A stretch of 64,000 bases of DNA from CAZCDS01 sp964497585 (lineage in GTDB: Bacteria; Desulfobacterota; Desulfomonilia; Desulfomonilales; Desulfomonilaceae). The notes under the pieces were generated by a model. It was not told the origin of the DNA. It saw nothing but the letters and a program-made list of their open reading frames with translations, and did no database searches. The translations under genes were made by a program, and so were the position numbers. Below, in pieces: positions 7,944 through 17,514 of the stretch. The stretch covers positions 1-64,000 of the forward strand of contig CAZCDS010000019.1 in the NCBI GenBank assembly GCA_964497585.1. The letters are read 5' to 3'. Position 1 is the first letter of the stretch; each line of letters begins with the position of its first letter.

Positions 7944-10292
7944 TCATTTGGCGACCTTGCAAGGAAGCGGCGGTGGGGGAGGCACAGGCTCAACTTCTGG
8001 TCCCAGCCGTTTCCTCCACTCCTTTCGGGTGAGGTGCGCAAGTTCCGCCCGTCTGAAAGAGTTCACAAAGCGTGGCGGTCCCGGTGCGGAACCGGACCGA
8101 ATCATGCTCCTCCAATCCTCGTCAGTGAGGGGCGTCAGTCCCCCGCGGATAAATTCACGATAGGAGAAAACCGCGCCCTGGTGCAGGACCGGCTTTCCAT
8201 CTATCTCTATGATCACCCAGAGCAGCTCGGGTCTTGCTACGCCGGCAAAGAGCGTCCGGTTGGTCAGGCCGTCGAGACAAAGGGGCGTTACGCGCGGCAA
8301 ATCGTCGCGGGGATGCCGGTACGCGTCTATGCCGTATCCGTGGAAATCAGCCAGGGTCCTACCATACCGTGCGATCACCTGAACGTCTTTGCCGGTGAGA
8401 GGCTTCCCGTCCAGTTCCTTCTGCGCGATGTCCGCGAGAGAGTCACAGAGTCGGGCGAAGCTCAGGAACGGTCCTGCAACGTCCGGCCGAGAAGCCATCA
8501 GTCTTTCCATAAGGTATCGATCCGTCTTGGAGATGCTTTCCCCACGAATCCATCGTTCGGCAACTCTGTGCAGCTCTTCCGAAAGAGATCGGGACTCTTC
8601 TCCGGGTTTGGGATACTCGCCGTCACGGAGAACGCGGACATACTCGGAACGAAATCGAGAAAGCCACCGGTAATCCGGATATTGGCCCATGAATATTAGA
8701 CGGGGCGAGACACCCTTCTCGGCTCCGTCGACACGAGTCATCAAATCCAGAAGAGTACTGCCTGCGACTACTTCATCAGCCACCCTACGGAGTGATTCGC
8801 CCAACTCGGCAGAAGCCTTCCGAGATAGATCCGCAAGCTCCCGGAAAAACTTCGGATAGGGTGACACATAACCGACTGGCTCTTCCCTGTAACTTGCCTG
8901 GACGAAGTTCAGCTTGGTGTGGAGGGCCCAGGTGTGTCTCTGTTCTGCCCACGCAGAGAGGGCTGTCCAGAGCTGTTTGTCGTGCCATTCCCGCGTGCGG
9001 AGAGCTTTGGGAGCTTGCTCCGGCAGAGGCTCTTGCAGCAGGCGAAGAAGCCTCAGGAACCTGCCGTGAATTGAATCCGGAATTGAAATTCCCTCTACCG
9101 AGGCAATCTGAGCCACAACTCCTTTTCGAAGACCGGACTTCGTCAGGGCACGCTGGGCCGCATTGCAGGCCAGAGGCCCAACGGCAAAGAAATCGATTCC
9201 CGATGGGAGCATCCGCATGTGCATGGCAGGATGGGTTGTTTTCTGAAACAGGACAGCCGAGGGGAGTCGGACAGGTGGTAGGAGGCGAAATCCCTTCGTA
9301 TTCTCTTGCCAATTTAGTTCGTACTGCGAGGGGGTCAGGAACTGATCGTTGACTGCGGGGTCGGGAAGCTTCTTAGCCTCCCCCATGAATGCCTTCAGCG
9401 ACGATTTGAGGGTCGCCTCGTCCACATTCCCGCGGGCCATCTTTCTCACGATCTTCACGTATGTCTCCACACAGGCGTCGTCGAAAGAGCTGATGAGACT
9501 GTGCTGGAATCCGGTGAGCTGTTCGTGCAATGTTTTCAGTTGCTCGTCTCTTTCGATGAGGAAGGCCAGGAGCAGCGCACGCAGTGTCTCACCGGGAGAT
9601 TTTACCCGGAAATCAGAGATAGCGTACCACTGGCGTGGCTGAAAGTATCGTTTGAGTGTCGGGTCTTCGGCATAGAAACTGTGGGCTATGAGTCGGACAG
9701 TCGGGAAGCCCAGCCCCAAGAAGGGAATCTTTGCGACTCCGGCGTCCGGTCGGAGTTCCTTCAACAGGCTCTCAACCGTCTGCCTGTGCTCCGCGTCCAA
9801 ACTCCCCAATGATTCGGGATCCTGGAAAACGAGCCCGACCCCCGCGAAGACCGCGAGATCGGTATACGGGCCACTTGATTGCCTGGCTCTTGCCGCGGCG
9901 GCCCGGTGGAGCTTTGCGGAAAACTCCCGCAGAAGGATCGCCTGGGATCTCTCAAACTCACGGAAGCCTTTATCCAGGAGAATGTGGTAGGTGTGCAGAG
10001 CGGAGTCGACGGTGATGAATCTGGGAAAAGGGTTCCATGGATTACGCGAGACGTAGGCCGAAAAGATTTGTTTTAACTCCTCCCCCGTGACCACCATTCC
10101 CTGACGAGCCAGTAGCTCACGGGCTGCCTGCGAACCTCTGAATCGATCGGCATAGCGGACTTTGGAGAGGTCCCGGCCTGATGGTTCTTTCCCCGCGCCC
10201 CACGCGACACCGCACATCGTCAGGATTATGAAAGCAGGAATGACAAGCCGGATTGAGCCCCGCAATGACAGTCTTCTCACACTGAATCTCAT
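7944..10292 (-). CDS. Exported DUF3160-family protein
   Basis: A 782-residue protein. The N-terminus MRFSVRRLSLRGSIRLVIPA with a following hydrophobic run ending near GVAWGAG is a signal peptide, preceded by a strong GGGGGAGGAAG ribosome site. The start of the mature region carries the DUF3160 hallmark NPFPRFITVDSALHTYHILL, and the conserved helical body continues to PLCLDGLTNRTLFAGVARPELLWVIIE near the C-terminus. No enzymatic motif is recognised and the family has no established function. It probably resides in the periplasm. The neighbours (a binding protein and an acyl-CoA ligase on the same strand) give no firm clue. Confidence 0.85.
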   Translation of the reverse strand: MRFSVRRLSLRGSIRLVIPAFIILTMCGVAWGAGKEPSGRDLSKVRYADRFRGSQAARELLARQGMVVTGEELKQIFSAYVSRNPWNPFPRFITVDSALHTYHILLDKGFREFERSQAILLREFSAKLHRAAAARARQSSGPYTDLAVFAGVGLVFQDPESLGSLDAEHRQTVESLLKELRPDAGVAKIPFLGLGFPTVRLIAHSFYAEDPTLKRYFQPRQWYAISDFRVKSPGETLRALLLAFLIERDEQLKTLHEQLTGFQHSLISSFDDACVETYVKIVRKMARGNVDEATLKSSLKAFMGEAKKLPDPAVNDQFLTPSQYELNWQENTKGFRLLPPVRLPSAVLFQKTTHPAMHMRMLPSGIDFFAVGPLACNAAQRALTKSGLRKGVVAQIASVEGISIPDSIHGRFLRLLRLLQEPLPEQAPKALRTREWHDKQLWTALSAWAEQRHTWALHTKLNFVQASYREEPVGYVSPYPKFFRELADLSRKASAELGESLRRVADEVVAGSTLLDLMTRVDGAEKGVSPRLIFMGQYPDYRWLSRFRSEYVRVLRDGEYPKPGEESRSLSEELHRVAERWIRGESISKTDRYLMERLMASRPDVAGPFLSFARLCDSLADIAQKELDGKPLTGKDVQVIARYGRTLADFHGYGIDAYRHPRDDLPRVTPLCLDGLTNRTLFAGVARPELLWVIIEIDGKPVLHQGAVFSYREFIRGGLTPLTDEDWRSMIRSGSAPGPPRFVNSFRRAELAHLTRKEWRKRLGPEVEPVPPPPPLPCKVAK

Positions 10293-10396
10293 CGAAGGCT
10301 TCCTCCCCCTTTTGAACGTCTTCAGTCTTGATGCCTCAACGGTGTTCGTTTACTCAATGATTCCGGCCGGCTTTATCTGTTTAGTTGGCCCTTATG

Positions 10397-12034
10397 TCAC
10401 GTTTCGAGTCGTTTTCTCTCTTCGCTTCGGATTTCTCTTCTGAGCAATTTGCCGACCTTGGATTTCGGCAGCATATCCCGAAATTCAATGTATTGGGGAA
10501 TCTTGTACTCAACGAGCCTTTTACGGCACCATTTGATCAATTCGTAGCCGGTAATGCCCTTGACGTCCTTTTTCAGCACGACGAAGGCCTTTATTCGCTC
10601 TCCCGCCTTGGGATCGGGCACCCCCACGACTCCGCATTCGATCACCGCAGGGTGTTCCTGGAGCACGGCCTCTATTTCGGATGAAGATATTCGGTAGCCT
10701 TTGTGCTTGATCGTATCGACGGTTCGATCCACGAAGGAGAGGTATCCGTTCTCGTCCTGTTTCACGATGTCCGCGGTTCGATACCAGAGTTTATTGTCGA
10801 TTTCGACGAAGGATTCAGCGGTTTCTTCCGGCTTGTTGTGGTAGGCCCGCACCATTCGCTCCGAGTGGACCAGCAATTCACCTGGCTCTCCCGGTTTTAC
10901 GATTTCCGTGCTGTTCGGTACGGCCACGAGGATCTCCTTGCTGTCGAGCTTGATCCCCATGCTCTGCGTCGGGTTCGTTCGGTCCGTTGGATCCATGGCG
11001 ACTCCACCGCAGGTTTCGGTCGCGCCATAACCCTGGAAGATCTGAAGGTTGAAGCGGCGGGTCCACCGGTGTGCCACTTCCACGGGGAGCACATCGCCTG
11101 CGGAGAAGCAGTATTTCAACGAAGAAAGATCGTATTGATCCACGCGGTCGTGTTCGAGAATCATTCGATAGTACGCGGGCACCCCGATGAGACTCTTCGC
11201 GTGGAACCGCTGAATGTGGTCGAATGTCGCGTCGAGGTTAACTCTGGGCATCAGGATCAGTGTGCCGCCTCCAACCACCACCGTCGAGAGACTGCAGGTT
11301 TGGCCGAGTATGTGGAAAAGGGGAGCGCCGCCGAGGATGACGTCCTCCTCCATGGGGAAAAGCGGGTTTCGGACCGCAAGCTGTTCTTCGGAGGACTCGA
11401 GATAGAGCCCGTGGGTGATCGGAACCCCCTTCGGGTGTTTCGTGGTCCCGCCCGTGTAGAGGATTTCCGCGACGTCCGCGTGACCCGTATCGGGATCGGA
11501 AGGTGGGCGGGAAGTCGACCTGATGAGTCTCCTCAAGGGGATGGCGAAATCCGCGGTTTCCACGTTCCCGGTTGGGATCTTGTCCGCGATGTGGCCGAAG
11601 GCTCGCTTCCACCAGGGAAGCAGATCCGCAATATTGGTGACGATCGCCTTTTCCAGAGGAGTGTCCGGGAAGACCTGCTTGACGTAACCGTAGTTTCGGT
11701 CCTGGCAAACGACGGCTCTCGCCTGCACGTCGTTGGTGATATACGTAAGATCCGCGGCGGTATAGATGGGCGTGATCGGTACCGCGACCGCTCCCACTTT
11801 CTGGATGGCGATCCAGGTGACCACGAACTGTACCGAGTTGGGAATGTACATCACAATCGGGTCACCCCTGCCCAGTCCCAGCGAAGACAGGCCGGCGGCC
11901 AACCTCTCAATGTAAGAAGCGAGCATCCTGTACGAATAACTCGTGCCGAGGAAGACCACCGCGGTCTTGTCAGGATGCTTCGCAGCCAGTACGGCAAAGG
12001 ATTTAAAGATGTTCGGATGTTCGAGGGCCGGCAT
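10397..12034 (-). CDS. AMP-forming acyl-CoA ligase (ANL superfamily)
   Basis: A 545-residue adenylate-forming enzyme expected to activate a carboxylic acid to its CoA thioester with ATP. The visible motifs are the phosphate loop YTGGTTKHPKGVPITH (near 200), FQGYGATETCGG (A5, near 330), the hinge region LWYRTADIVKQDENGYLSFVDR (near 415) and the catalytic-lysine segment KSKVGKLLRREI close to the C-terminus. The phosphate loop has Lys where TSGTTG-type enzymes have Gly. The start is 21 bases after the livF-like stop, so it is the last gene of the liv operon. Its substrate (fatty, aromatic or other acid) cannot be decided from sequence alone; co-transcription with the transporter suggests it acts on the imported compound. 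Confidence 0.9.
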   Translation of the reverse strand: MPALEHPNIFKSFAVLAAKHPDKTAVVFLGTSYSYRMLASYIERLAAGLSSLGLGRGDPIVMYIPNSVQFVVTWIAIQKVGAVAVPITPIYTAADLTYITNDVQARAVVCQDRNYGYVKQVFPDTPLEKAIVTNIADLLPWWKRAFGHIADKIPTGNVETADFAIPLRRLIRSTSRPPSDPDTGHADVAEILYTGGTTKHPKGVPITHGLYLESSEEQLAVRNPLFPMEEDVILGGAPLFHILGQTCSLSTVVVGGGTLILMPRVNLDATFDHIQRFHAKSLIGVPAYYRMILEHDRVDQYDLSSLKYCFSAGDVLPVEVAHRWTRRFNLQIFQGYGATETCGGVAMDPTDRTNPTQSMGIKLDSKEILVAVPNSTEIVKPGEPGELLVHSERMVRAYHNKPEETAESFVEIDNKLWYRTADIVKQDENGYLSFVDRTVDTIKHKGYRISSSEIEAVLQEHPAVIECGVVGVPDPKAGERIKAFVVLKKDVKGITGYELIKWCRKRLVEYKIPQYIEFRDMLPKSKVGKLLRREIRSEERKRLET

Positions 12035-12055
12035 CAGCTTCCCCGTCTTCTGTAT

Positions 12056-12802
12056 CTATACGCCGAAGTAGGCGGCTTTTACTTCGGGGTTTTCCATGAG
12101 TTCCACTCCCGGTCCGTCCATGGTGAGCATCCCGTTTTCGATGATATACCCGTGGTCGATCATCGGGAGTATGGGACGAGCGAACTGTTCGGTGATCACG
12201 ATAGTAAGTGCCGTTTCCGCACTAACCCTCTTGATCGAATCCACGAGGGCGGTCTGCATCATGGGGCTCAAGCCGAGGAGCGGTTCGTCGAGGAGCAGCA
12301 GCCTGGGCTTCACCATGAGGGCCATCCCTATGGACAGCATCTGCTGCTCTCCACCGCTGAGGAATCCCGCCTTCCTGGTCTTGAGGCGCGTGAGCGTTGG
12401 GAAGAGATGAAAGACATACTCCATCATTTCCTTCGTTTCGCCCTTGGTCCTCAGGTACCCTGCGATCCTGAGGTTCTCCAGCAGGTCGGATTCGGGAAAG
12501 ATCGGATGTCGCTCACGACAGAGCACCATGCCCATTTTGACGCGGTCGTCCGGGTCGACGAGCGTGATATCCGTACCTTCGAATGCGATCGACCCGTAGA
12601 TGGCAATCCGTTCGCCTCCTTTGCGCTCCTCTTTGATCTTCGTATCGATGATCAAGCCTGAAAGGGTATTCATCAAGGTGGTCTTGCCCGCACTGTTGGA
12701 GCCGATTACCGCGACTATCCGCCCTTGCTCGACGTGCATGCTGAAGTCGTTGAGCGCGAGCGCGTTCTCATAAAAGACCATCAAATTGGAAACTTCAAGC
12801 AT
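12056..12802 (-). CDS. livF: Branched-chain amino acid-type ABC transporter ATPase LivF
   Basis: A 248-residue ATPase of the LivF class. It has Walker A GSNSAGKTT (near 33-41), the ABC signature LSGGEQQMLSIGMAL, and Walker B RLLLLDEPLLGLSP followed by the switch His in VITEQFARPILP-like sequence (the usual H is replaced by F in this stretch). Together with the LivG-like ATPase it should energise the LivH/LivM permease pair at the cytoplasmic face. It lies between livG (194-base gap) and the acyl-CoA ligase (21 bases). Confidence 0.93.
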   Translation of the reverse strand: MLEVSNLMVFYENALALNDFSMHVEQGRIVAVIGSNSAGKTTLMNTLSGLIIDTKIKEERKGGERIAIYGSIAFEGTDITLVDPDDRVKMGMVLCRERHPIFPESDLLENLRIAGYLRTKGETKEMMEYVFHLFPTLTRLKTRKAGFLSGGEQQMLSIGMALMVKPRLLLLDEPLLGLSPMMQTALVDSIKRVSAETALTIVITEQFARPILPMIDHGYIIENGMLTMDGPGVELMENPEVKAAYFGV

Positions 12803-12854
12803 GACGTTCCCTGTGCAAGATTCAATGAGTGAGGCTGGAGCATCCCGCCAAGTA

Positions 12855-12876
12855 TTCCCAGGCTGGAGCCTGGGAA
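12855..12876. repeat. 22-base palindrome between livG and livF
   Basis: Arms TTCCCAGGCT and AGCCTGGGAA surround two bases (GG). The element sits in the 194-base livG-livF gap, and the neighbouring sequence repeats part of it (GAGGCTGGAGCATCCCGCC). It resembles short interspersed palindromes. It could also serve as an mRNA hairpin that tunes livF and ligase expression. Confidence 0.55.
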
Positions 12877-12996
12877 GGATGAGGAAGTATTCTTGATCTT
12901 CTCTGTGCCTTTGCGCCTCTGTGGTTCTGTATTCCTAAGCTCTTGATCTGCTTGGTGTCTTCCTGTCTTGGTGGTGGAAACTCTCTTCTCTTTGTC

Positions 12997-13770
12997 CTAG
13001 TCTTCCTCCTCGCTGCCCAGGTAGGCTTTCTTCACGTCGTCCTTCTCCATGACGTCTTCGGGCTTTCCGTCCGCGATGATCATCCCGAAGTTGAGCACAA
13101 CGACCCGGTTTGCGATCCGGAAGAGTTCCCTCAGACGATGCTCGATCATGACAACGGTCTTGCCTTCCACCATGAGCTTCTCAATGATGGGGAGGATTCC
13201 GGCAAGCTCGGCAATGCTTAGGCCCGAGAAAAGCTCGTCGAGAATGATCAGATCAGCTCTCAGCGCGAGGCACTTGGCCAGCTCCAGGCGTTTGAGATAT
13301 CCGTGCGGAAGGCTTCCCGCAGCCTTGTACGTAACTGAGGATTCCCGTTCGAAGCCGACCTCTTCAAGCAGATCCTTTGCAACCGAGTCCCGGTCACCAT
13401 ACAGCCCTCCCGCAAGGCCCCGGACCCGTGGAGAGAAGAGGGGGATTATCAGATTCTTGAAGGAGGGCAGTTCCGTGAAGGGCCGGACCATCTGGAACGT
13501 TCGAGCGATGCCGAGCCGGGCTATGCGATAGGGCATCCAACCCGTGATGTCTCTGCCGCGGTAGATGACCCTGCCCCGATCCGGTTTCACGAATCCCGTG
13601 ATGAGGTTCACCAGTGTGGTTTTCCCCGACCCGTTCGGACCGATGATCCCCAGCAGTTGTCCCTCGGACAGGTCGAAATTGACTTCCACGACCGCGTGAA
13701 CGCCGCCGAAGCTCTTGCTCAGGTTGGTAACGCTCAGGAGCGTGTCGGAGCCGTTTCGGTCAGCAGCCAT
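12997..13770 (-). CDS. livG: Branched-chain amino acid-type ABC transporter ATPase LivG
   Basis: A 257-residue LivG-class ATPase. Walker A GPNGSGKTT (near 43-51) and the Q-loop GIARTFQMVRPF are standard. The signature region is LPHGYLKRLELAKCLA, where LivG proteins normally read LSYGQQRRLEIARAL, and Walker B is LIILDELFSGLS with Leu where the usual DEP has Pro. The switch His is present (VMIEHRL). It still has every catalytic residue I can identify, so it is probably active despite the drift. It lies 66 bases after livM on the same strand. Confidence 0.9.
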   Translation of the reverse strand: MAADRNGSDTLLSVTNLSKSFGGVHAVVEVNFDLSEGQLLGIIGPNGSGKTTLVNLITGFVKPDRGRVIYRGRDITGWMPYRIARLGIARTFQMVRPFTELPSFKNLIIPLFSPRVRGLAGGLYGDRDSVAKDLLEEVGFERESSVTYKAAGSLPHGYLKRLELAKCLALRADLIILDELFSGLSIAELAGILPIIEKLMVEGKTVVMIEHRLRELFRIANRVVVLNFGMIIADGKPEDVMEKDDVKKAYLGSEEED

Positions 13771-13836
13771 GGGGGGATACTCTCCAGGTCATGTTTTCGC
13801 AAACGCTCGGGCAACTCGTGAGGTACGTTCCGCGAC

Positions 13837-14919
13837 TCACTTCTCCACCTCCACCCATCGCTCAAACTGCTGGTATTTCCTCTGGATGTAATGGAAGATC
13901 CCCTCGGGCAGGGCCACGATAAAGACCACCAGCGAGATCGCGTAGAGGACCGTGCGCAGGCCGCCGACTCCACGCAGCGCCTCGGAGAACGGAACCAGGA
14001 GAAAAGCGCCCATGAACGAGCCGGCAAAGGTGCCCATTCCTCCCACCACCGCGGAGGCCAAGGGCAGGATGGAATAATCGAGTGCAAACGAGGGCATTCC
14101 CACGAACATGTACACGTGGGTCATGTATGCTCCGCAGAACGCACACGCGCATCCTGCAATAAACACCGCCTGCGCCTTGTACCAGTAAATGTTTATGCCT
14201 CCGCTCATGACCGACCGATCGTTGTCCCTGATGGCCTTGAGGACCAGGCCGTAGTCCGTTGTCATCAGCCTGCGAAATCCGAACAGGGTCACAAAAAGAG
14301 CCGCAACAATGAGATAGATCTCGATCCAGTGGCTGGAGAAGGGCGTGAGCCCGGTCAGGCCTTCCGTCCCGCCAAGCATGTGAGTCGCCTCGATGATCCT
14401 CTCCAACATCAGCGGGAGAACAAGCGTCACCATAGCGAAATAGATCCCGCGCAGTCGCAGCACCGGCAGGAGGAACACAGTGCACAGAACCCCTCCGAGT
14501 ACGGTGGCCAACGGGATCGTCAACCAGATGGGGAAGCCTGCGTAATGATTTAATATTCCGGCAATGTACGCGCCGGCGCCGAAGAAAAGGGCCTGGCCGA
14601 GGGAGACCATGCCCACGGAGACGAGAAAGTCCCAGCTCATCGCCATAATGGCGAAAACCGAAGCCTGGACAAGCACCTTCTGCCAGTATGTGGGGAGAAA
14701 CCAGGGGGCCACGATGAGTAAAATGACCGGAACCGCAGGCGGCGCCGCCACATAGAGCATTTCCCGGTACGAGCTGAGCGCAAAGACGTCGTCCGACCGG
14801 ACCTTGATACCCCGGTCCAGCCTCTCTCTCCTCTTGCGAGACGCTGCAGGCTCCTGAGGGCCGGACCGCTCCCTGCGCGCAGCGGGAGGATCTGTCTTCT
14901 TGGCAAGGTTCTCGGCCAC
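13837..14919 (-). CDS. livM: Branched-chain amino acid-type ABC permease LivM
   Basis: A 360-residue polytopic membrane protein with the LivM hallmark FFGAGAYIAGILNHYAGFP, the conserved G.L...F..P.LRLRG.YFAMVTL stretch, and SAVVGGMGTFAGSFMGAFL near the C-terminus. The GTG start overlaps the livH stop by one base (TAGTG), so the two are translationally coupled. An unusual charged, proline-rich N-terminal extension of about 55 residues precedes the first membrane helix; a later start cannot be excluded. It forms the translocation pore with LivH. Confidence 0.9.
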   Translation of the reverse strand: MAENLAKKTDPPAARRERSGPQEPAASRKRRERLDRGIKVRSDDVFALSSYREMLYVAAPPAVPVILLIVAPWFLPTYWQKVLVQASVFAIMAMSWDFLVSVGMVSLGQALFFGAGAYIAGILNHYAGFPIWLTIPLATVLGGVLCTVFLLPVLRLRGIYFAMVTLVLPLMLERIIEATHMLGGTEGLTGLTPFSSHWIEIYLIVAALFVTLFGFRRLMTTDYGLVLKAIRDNDRSVMSGGINIYWYKAQAVFIAGCACAFCGAYMTHVYMFVGMPSFALDYSILPLASAVVGGMGTFAGSFMGAFLLVPFSEALRGVGGLRTVLYAISLVVFIVALPEGIFHYIQRKYQQFERWVEVEK

Positions 14920-15791
14920 TAGATACGCTCTTCCAATTCCTTCTGTTTCCCGAACAGACCCGAAGGCCTGAAGACAAGGACCAGGAGAATCGCCACAAGA
15001 GACACGGTCATCTTCCAGGCGGGTCCAAATAGGGTGTCGGAGATCATCTGGGAGTAACCGATCAGAAATGCCGCGACCACGACTCCTCCGGTGCTCCCCA
15101 ATCCTCCGATGATGCAGACCGCCATCGCGTTGATAAGAACTTCATACCCATCGTTCACCGATATCGTCCCGCGCGGCAGAATGAGTATTGCGGCAACTGC
15201 GGCCAGGCCCGATCCAACCGCTACGCTGATGCCGGCTATGCGGTCGGAGTTGATCCCCAGGGAGAGCGCGGTGCGCTCGTCCTGAGCGATGCCGCGAAAG
15301 GCAAGACCCAGCTTGGTGTGGTGCGTAAAGAAATAGAGCCCTACCGCGAGCGCAATCCCGAAGCCGACTATCCAAAGCCTCTGGTGATCCACATACGTGT
15401 GGCCGATAAGGATGCTCCCGTCCGTGAAAACGGGGAGCGTATACTCAAATCCCGTGAATCCGAGATAGCGGAACATTTCCAGGATAGCTAGACCAACGCC
15501 GAAGGTCGCGATCACTTCGGATATGACCAGTCCACGAACTCTCAGCAGGACGAATCGGTAGAGGAGCGCCCCAAAAAAGGCGGTGAGAAAGACGGCAAGG
15601 ATCGCTGAAAGAAAGAACGGGATCGCGAGTTTGTGCATGAAGATCCAGACCGTGTAACCCGCCAGGACGTAACATGCCCCGTACGCGAAGTTCGAGACTC
15701 CGCTGATCCCAAATGTCAAGCTAAATCCCAGCGCTACCAGCGCGAGGATGACACCATTGATGAATCCGTATATGAGCGTTACTTCGAGCAT
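14919..15791 (-). CDS. livH: Branched-chain amino acid-type ABC permease LivH
   Basis: A 290-residue permease. The chosen ATG begins MLEVTLIYGFINGVILALVA, the typical LivH N-terminus, and an in-frame start 26 codons upstream would add a charged non-membrane leader. Family motifs are GISGVSNFAYGACYVLAGY near 35 and AMAVCIIGGLGSTGGVVVAAF near 240. The stop overlaps the livM start. The 367-base gap to the binding-protein gene upstream holds an interspersed repeat, so livH may have its own promoter or rely on read-through. Confidence 0.92.
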   Translation of the reverse strand: MLEVTLIYGFINGVILALVALGFSLTFGISGVSNFAYGACYVLAGYTVWIFMHKLAIPFFLSAILAVFLTAFFGALLYRFVLLRVRGLVISEVIATFGVGLAILEMFRYLGFTGFEYTLPVFTDGSILIGHTYVDHQRLWIVGFGIALAVGLYFFTHHTKLGLAFRGIAQDERTALSLGINSDRIAGISVAVGSGLAAVAAILILPRGTISVNDGYEVLINAMAVCIIGGLGSTGGVVVAAFLIGYSQMISDTLFGPAWKMTVSLVAILLVLVFRPSGLFGKQKELEERI

Positions 15792-16044
15792 GGATTCCGA
15801 TCTGCTCTCCTGGTGCGACGGTCGGCCTTGCAGCCGTTCATATACTGACCCCCATGCAGCACAAGCCACGATCCAGCGTCACATGAGACATGAGAACCCG
15901 GCGCACAGCGGCCGGTGCAGATGCCCGTAGGGCGTGTATGCTCCGCCCTTACGTAACCGCATAGCCGTGTCTTGCAGATCCGAGCCGGTAACTCGTCTCT
16001 GGTTCTTCATAGTAACTGCGATCCCTAGAAACGATGGCGAACCG

Positions 16045-16094
16045 TGAAAATCCCCCTGCCCCTCTTTGTCAAAGGGGGGAAGGGGGATTTCTCC
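16045..16094. repeat. Interspersed inverted repeat (AAATCCCCC...GGGGGATTT type)
   Basis: GAAAATCCCCCTGCCCC and GGGGGAAGGGGGATTTCTC flank a short CTCTTTGTCAAAG centre, giving a long imperfect hairpin of a kind scattered in many bacterial genomes. It lies in the livK-livH gap (15792-16158), which otherwise shows no gene. In that position it could attenuate transcription from the binding-protein gene into livH. Confidence 0.65.
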
Positions 16095-16158
16095 TCTCGA
16101 GGGTTTGGATCGCACGTTGCCTCGTTGGCAGCGAAACGGCCTTTCCACGTGAGTCCGA

Positions 16159-17433
16159 CTACTTCTTGGCAGCCTTCACCCAGGAAGGAAGTTGGATCTT
16201 CCCTTCAGCGATGGACGTGGGGTAGACGATCGTCCGCTTTCCGTCTTCCGTCCATTGGAAAACCACCGCCAGCGCGGTCTTTTGGGGATCATTGCCGTAG
16301 ATCACCTGATGACCGTCATCAAACTTGATTCGGCCGATCACGCCCTTCCGGTCGGTCTTCTCAAGGGCGGCAACGAGTTTGTCCGCGTCGAGGGAACCGG
16401 CTCGTTCGATGGCTTCCGCCAACACGTAGACCGCGTCATATGACGGCGCGGGACCATGGCCGGCCTCAATCGGCTTGCCGTATTTCTTCTGGTATTTGGC
16501 GTAGAACTCGGCTGCGGGCGGATACTTCTTCACGGAAATAGCGCTTCCCATCTCGAAGTTCACATTGATCAGTCCGCCAATTTTACCGTCAAAAGTCTTC
16601 CATGCTCCCGGTCCGGCCATGGGCGAGATGAATCCTGCCAAAAGCGCGGGGATCTTCATACTCTTCCACTGCTTGAGCAGGATGCCGCTCTGGGGCATGT
16701 CGAAGATTGGCATGATCATCTGGGCGCCACCGCTCTTGGCCTTCACCAGGCCCGGTGCGAAATCGGAGGAACCGGTAGGATATGCCTCGGTGCCAACGAT
16801 TTTGATTCCCATTTTCTTCGATACCACCTTGGAGGTGATAGCCCCGGTAGCCTTTGCCCAGAGCACGTCCTGATGCATGACGAAAAGCTTGTTGAATCCG
16901 AATTCTTTCCCCATGAAACCCAGGGTCTGTGCGAGGTATCCCACAAGGTACTTCGCGTTGAGACACACCCGGAATACGTATTTGTATTTAGGGTCTTTCT
17001 TGATCTTGCCCTCGGACTTGGGTGTCATGGCAATGGTACCGAGCATGGGTACCTTGTACTTGGCGATGATGTCCATGCCCGCCAGAAGCGCCTCGGATCT
17101 GAAGGGTCCGACGAGGATAGCATGAGGCTTCTTCTCCGTTATGATCTTCTCGAGGCCCAACAGGGCTTCCGACACCCTGACGCCCGGCGAAGAGTCTCGG
17201 AGGTCTATCGTCTCTATTTTGAAGGGCCGCTTCGCCTTGCCGACCTTTATGCCCCCCTTGCCGTTGATTTCCGCAACCGCCATTTCCACGGCTTTGAGGC
17301 TCTCCCTGCCTTCCAGGGCGGTCAGTGAGGTCGGGACGCCGATGACGATCGGATCTACTGCCAGAGCCGGTCCCGTTGGTCCCATCGTGCAAATGAGCAA
17401 GGACACGGCTGCCAGGAAGAGAACCTTCTTCAT
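16159..17433 (-). CDS. livK: Substrate-binding protein of the liv-type ABC transporter
   Basis: A 424-residue periplasmic binding protein. The ATG (MKKVLFLAAVSLLICTMG) follows AAAAGGAGGAGTGGT and opens a signal peptide ending near ALAVDP; in-frame codons further upstream run into the promoter at 17515-17544 and are not used. HAAT-family features are IVIGVPTSLTALEGRESL, AEINGKGGIKVG, HAILVGPFRSEALLAG and APSYDAVYVLAEAIE. It is the first gene of the liv/acyl-CoA ligase cluster, as usual for this family. The ligand is not readable, but operon context with a CoA ligase suggests an organic acid rather than an amino acid. Confidence 0.93.
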   Translation of the reverse strand: MKKVLFLAAVSLLICTMGPTGPALAVDPIVIGVPTSLTALEGRESLKAVEMAVAEINGKGGIKVGKAKRPFKIETIDLRDSSPGVRVSEALLGLEKIITEKKPHAILVGPFRSEALLAGMDIIAKYKVPMLGTIAMTPKSEGKIKKDPKYKYVFRVCLNAKYLVGYLAQTLGFMGKEFGFNKLFVMHQDVLWAKATGAITSKVVSKKMGIKIVGTEAYPTGSSDFAPGLVKAKSGGAQMIMPIFDMPQSGILLKQWKSMKIPALLAGFISPMAGPGAWKTFDGKIGGLINVNFEMGSAISVKKYPPAAEFYAKYQKKYGKPIEAGHGPAPSYDAVYVLAEAIERAGSLDADKLVAALEKTDRKGVIGRIKFDDGHQVIYGNDPQKTALAVVFQWTEDGKRTIVYPTSIAEGKIQLPSWVKAAKK

Positions 17434-17514
17434 ACCACTCCTCCTTTTGTAGACTTGTTGGTTCACGATGAATCGATCTGATTGCAGGCCCGTCCGGGGA
17501 CCCGGACCTATGTT

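Noticed and set aside
10703..12661. A 652-codon plus-strand open frame
   Set aside because: It runs antisense through the acyl-CoA ligase and LivF genes, which show clear family motifs. The long frame is a by-product of GC-rich codon use.
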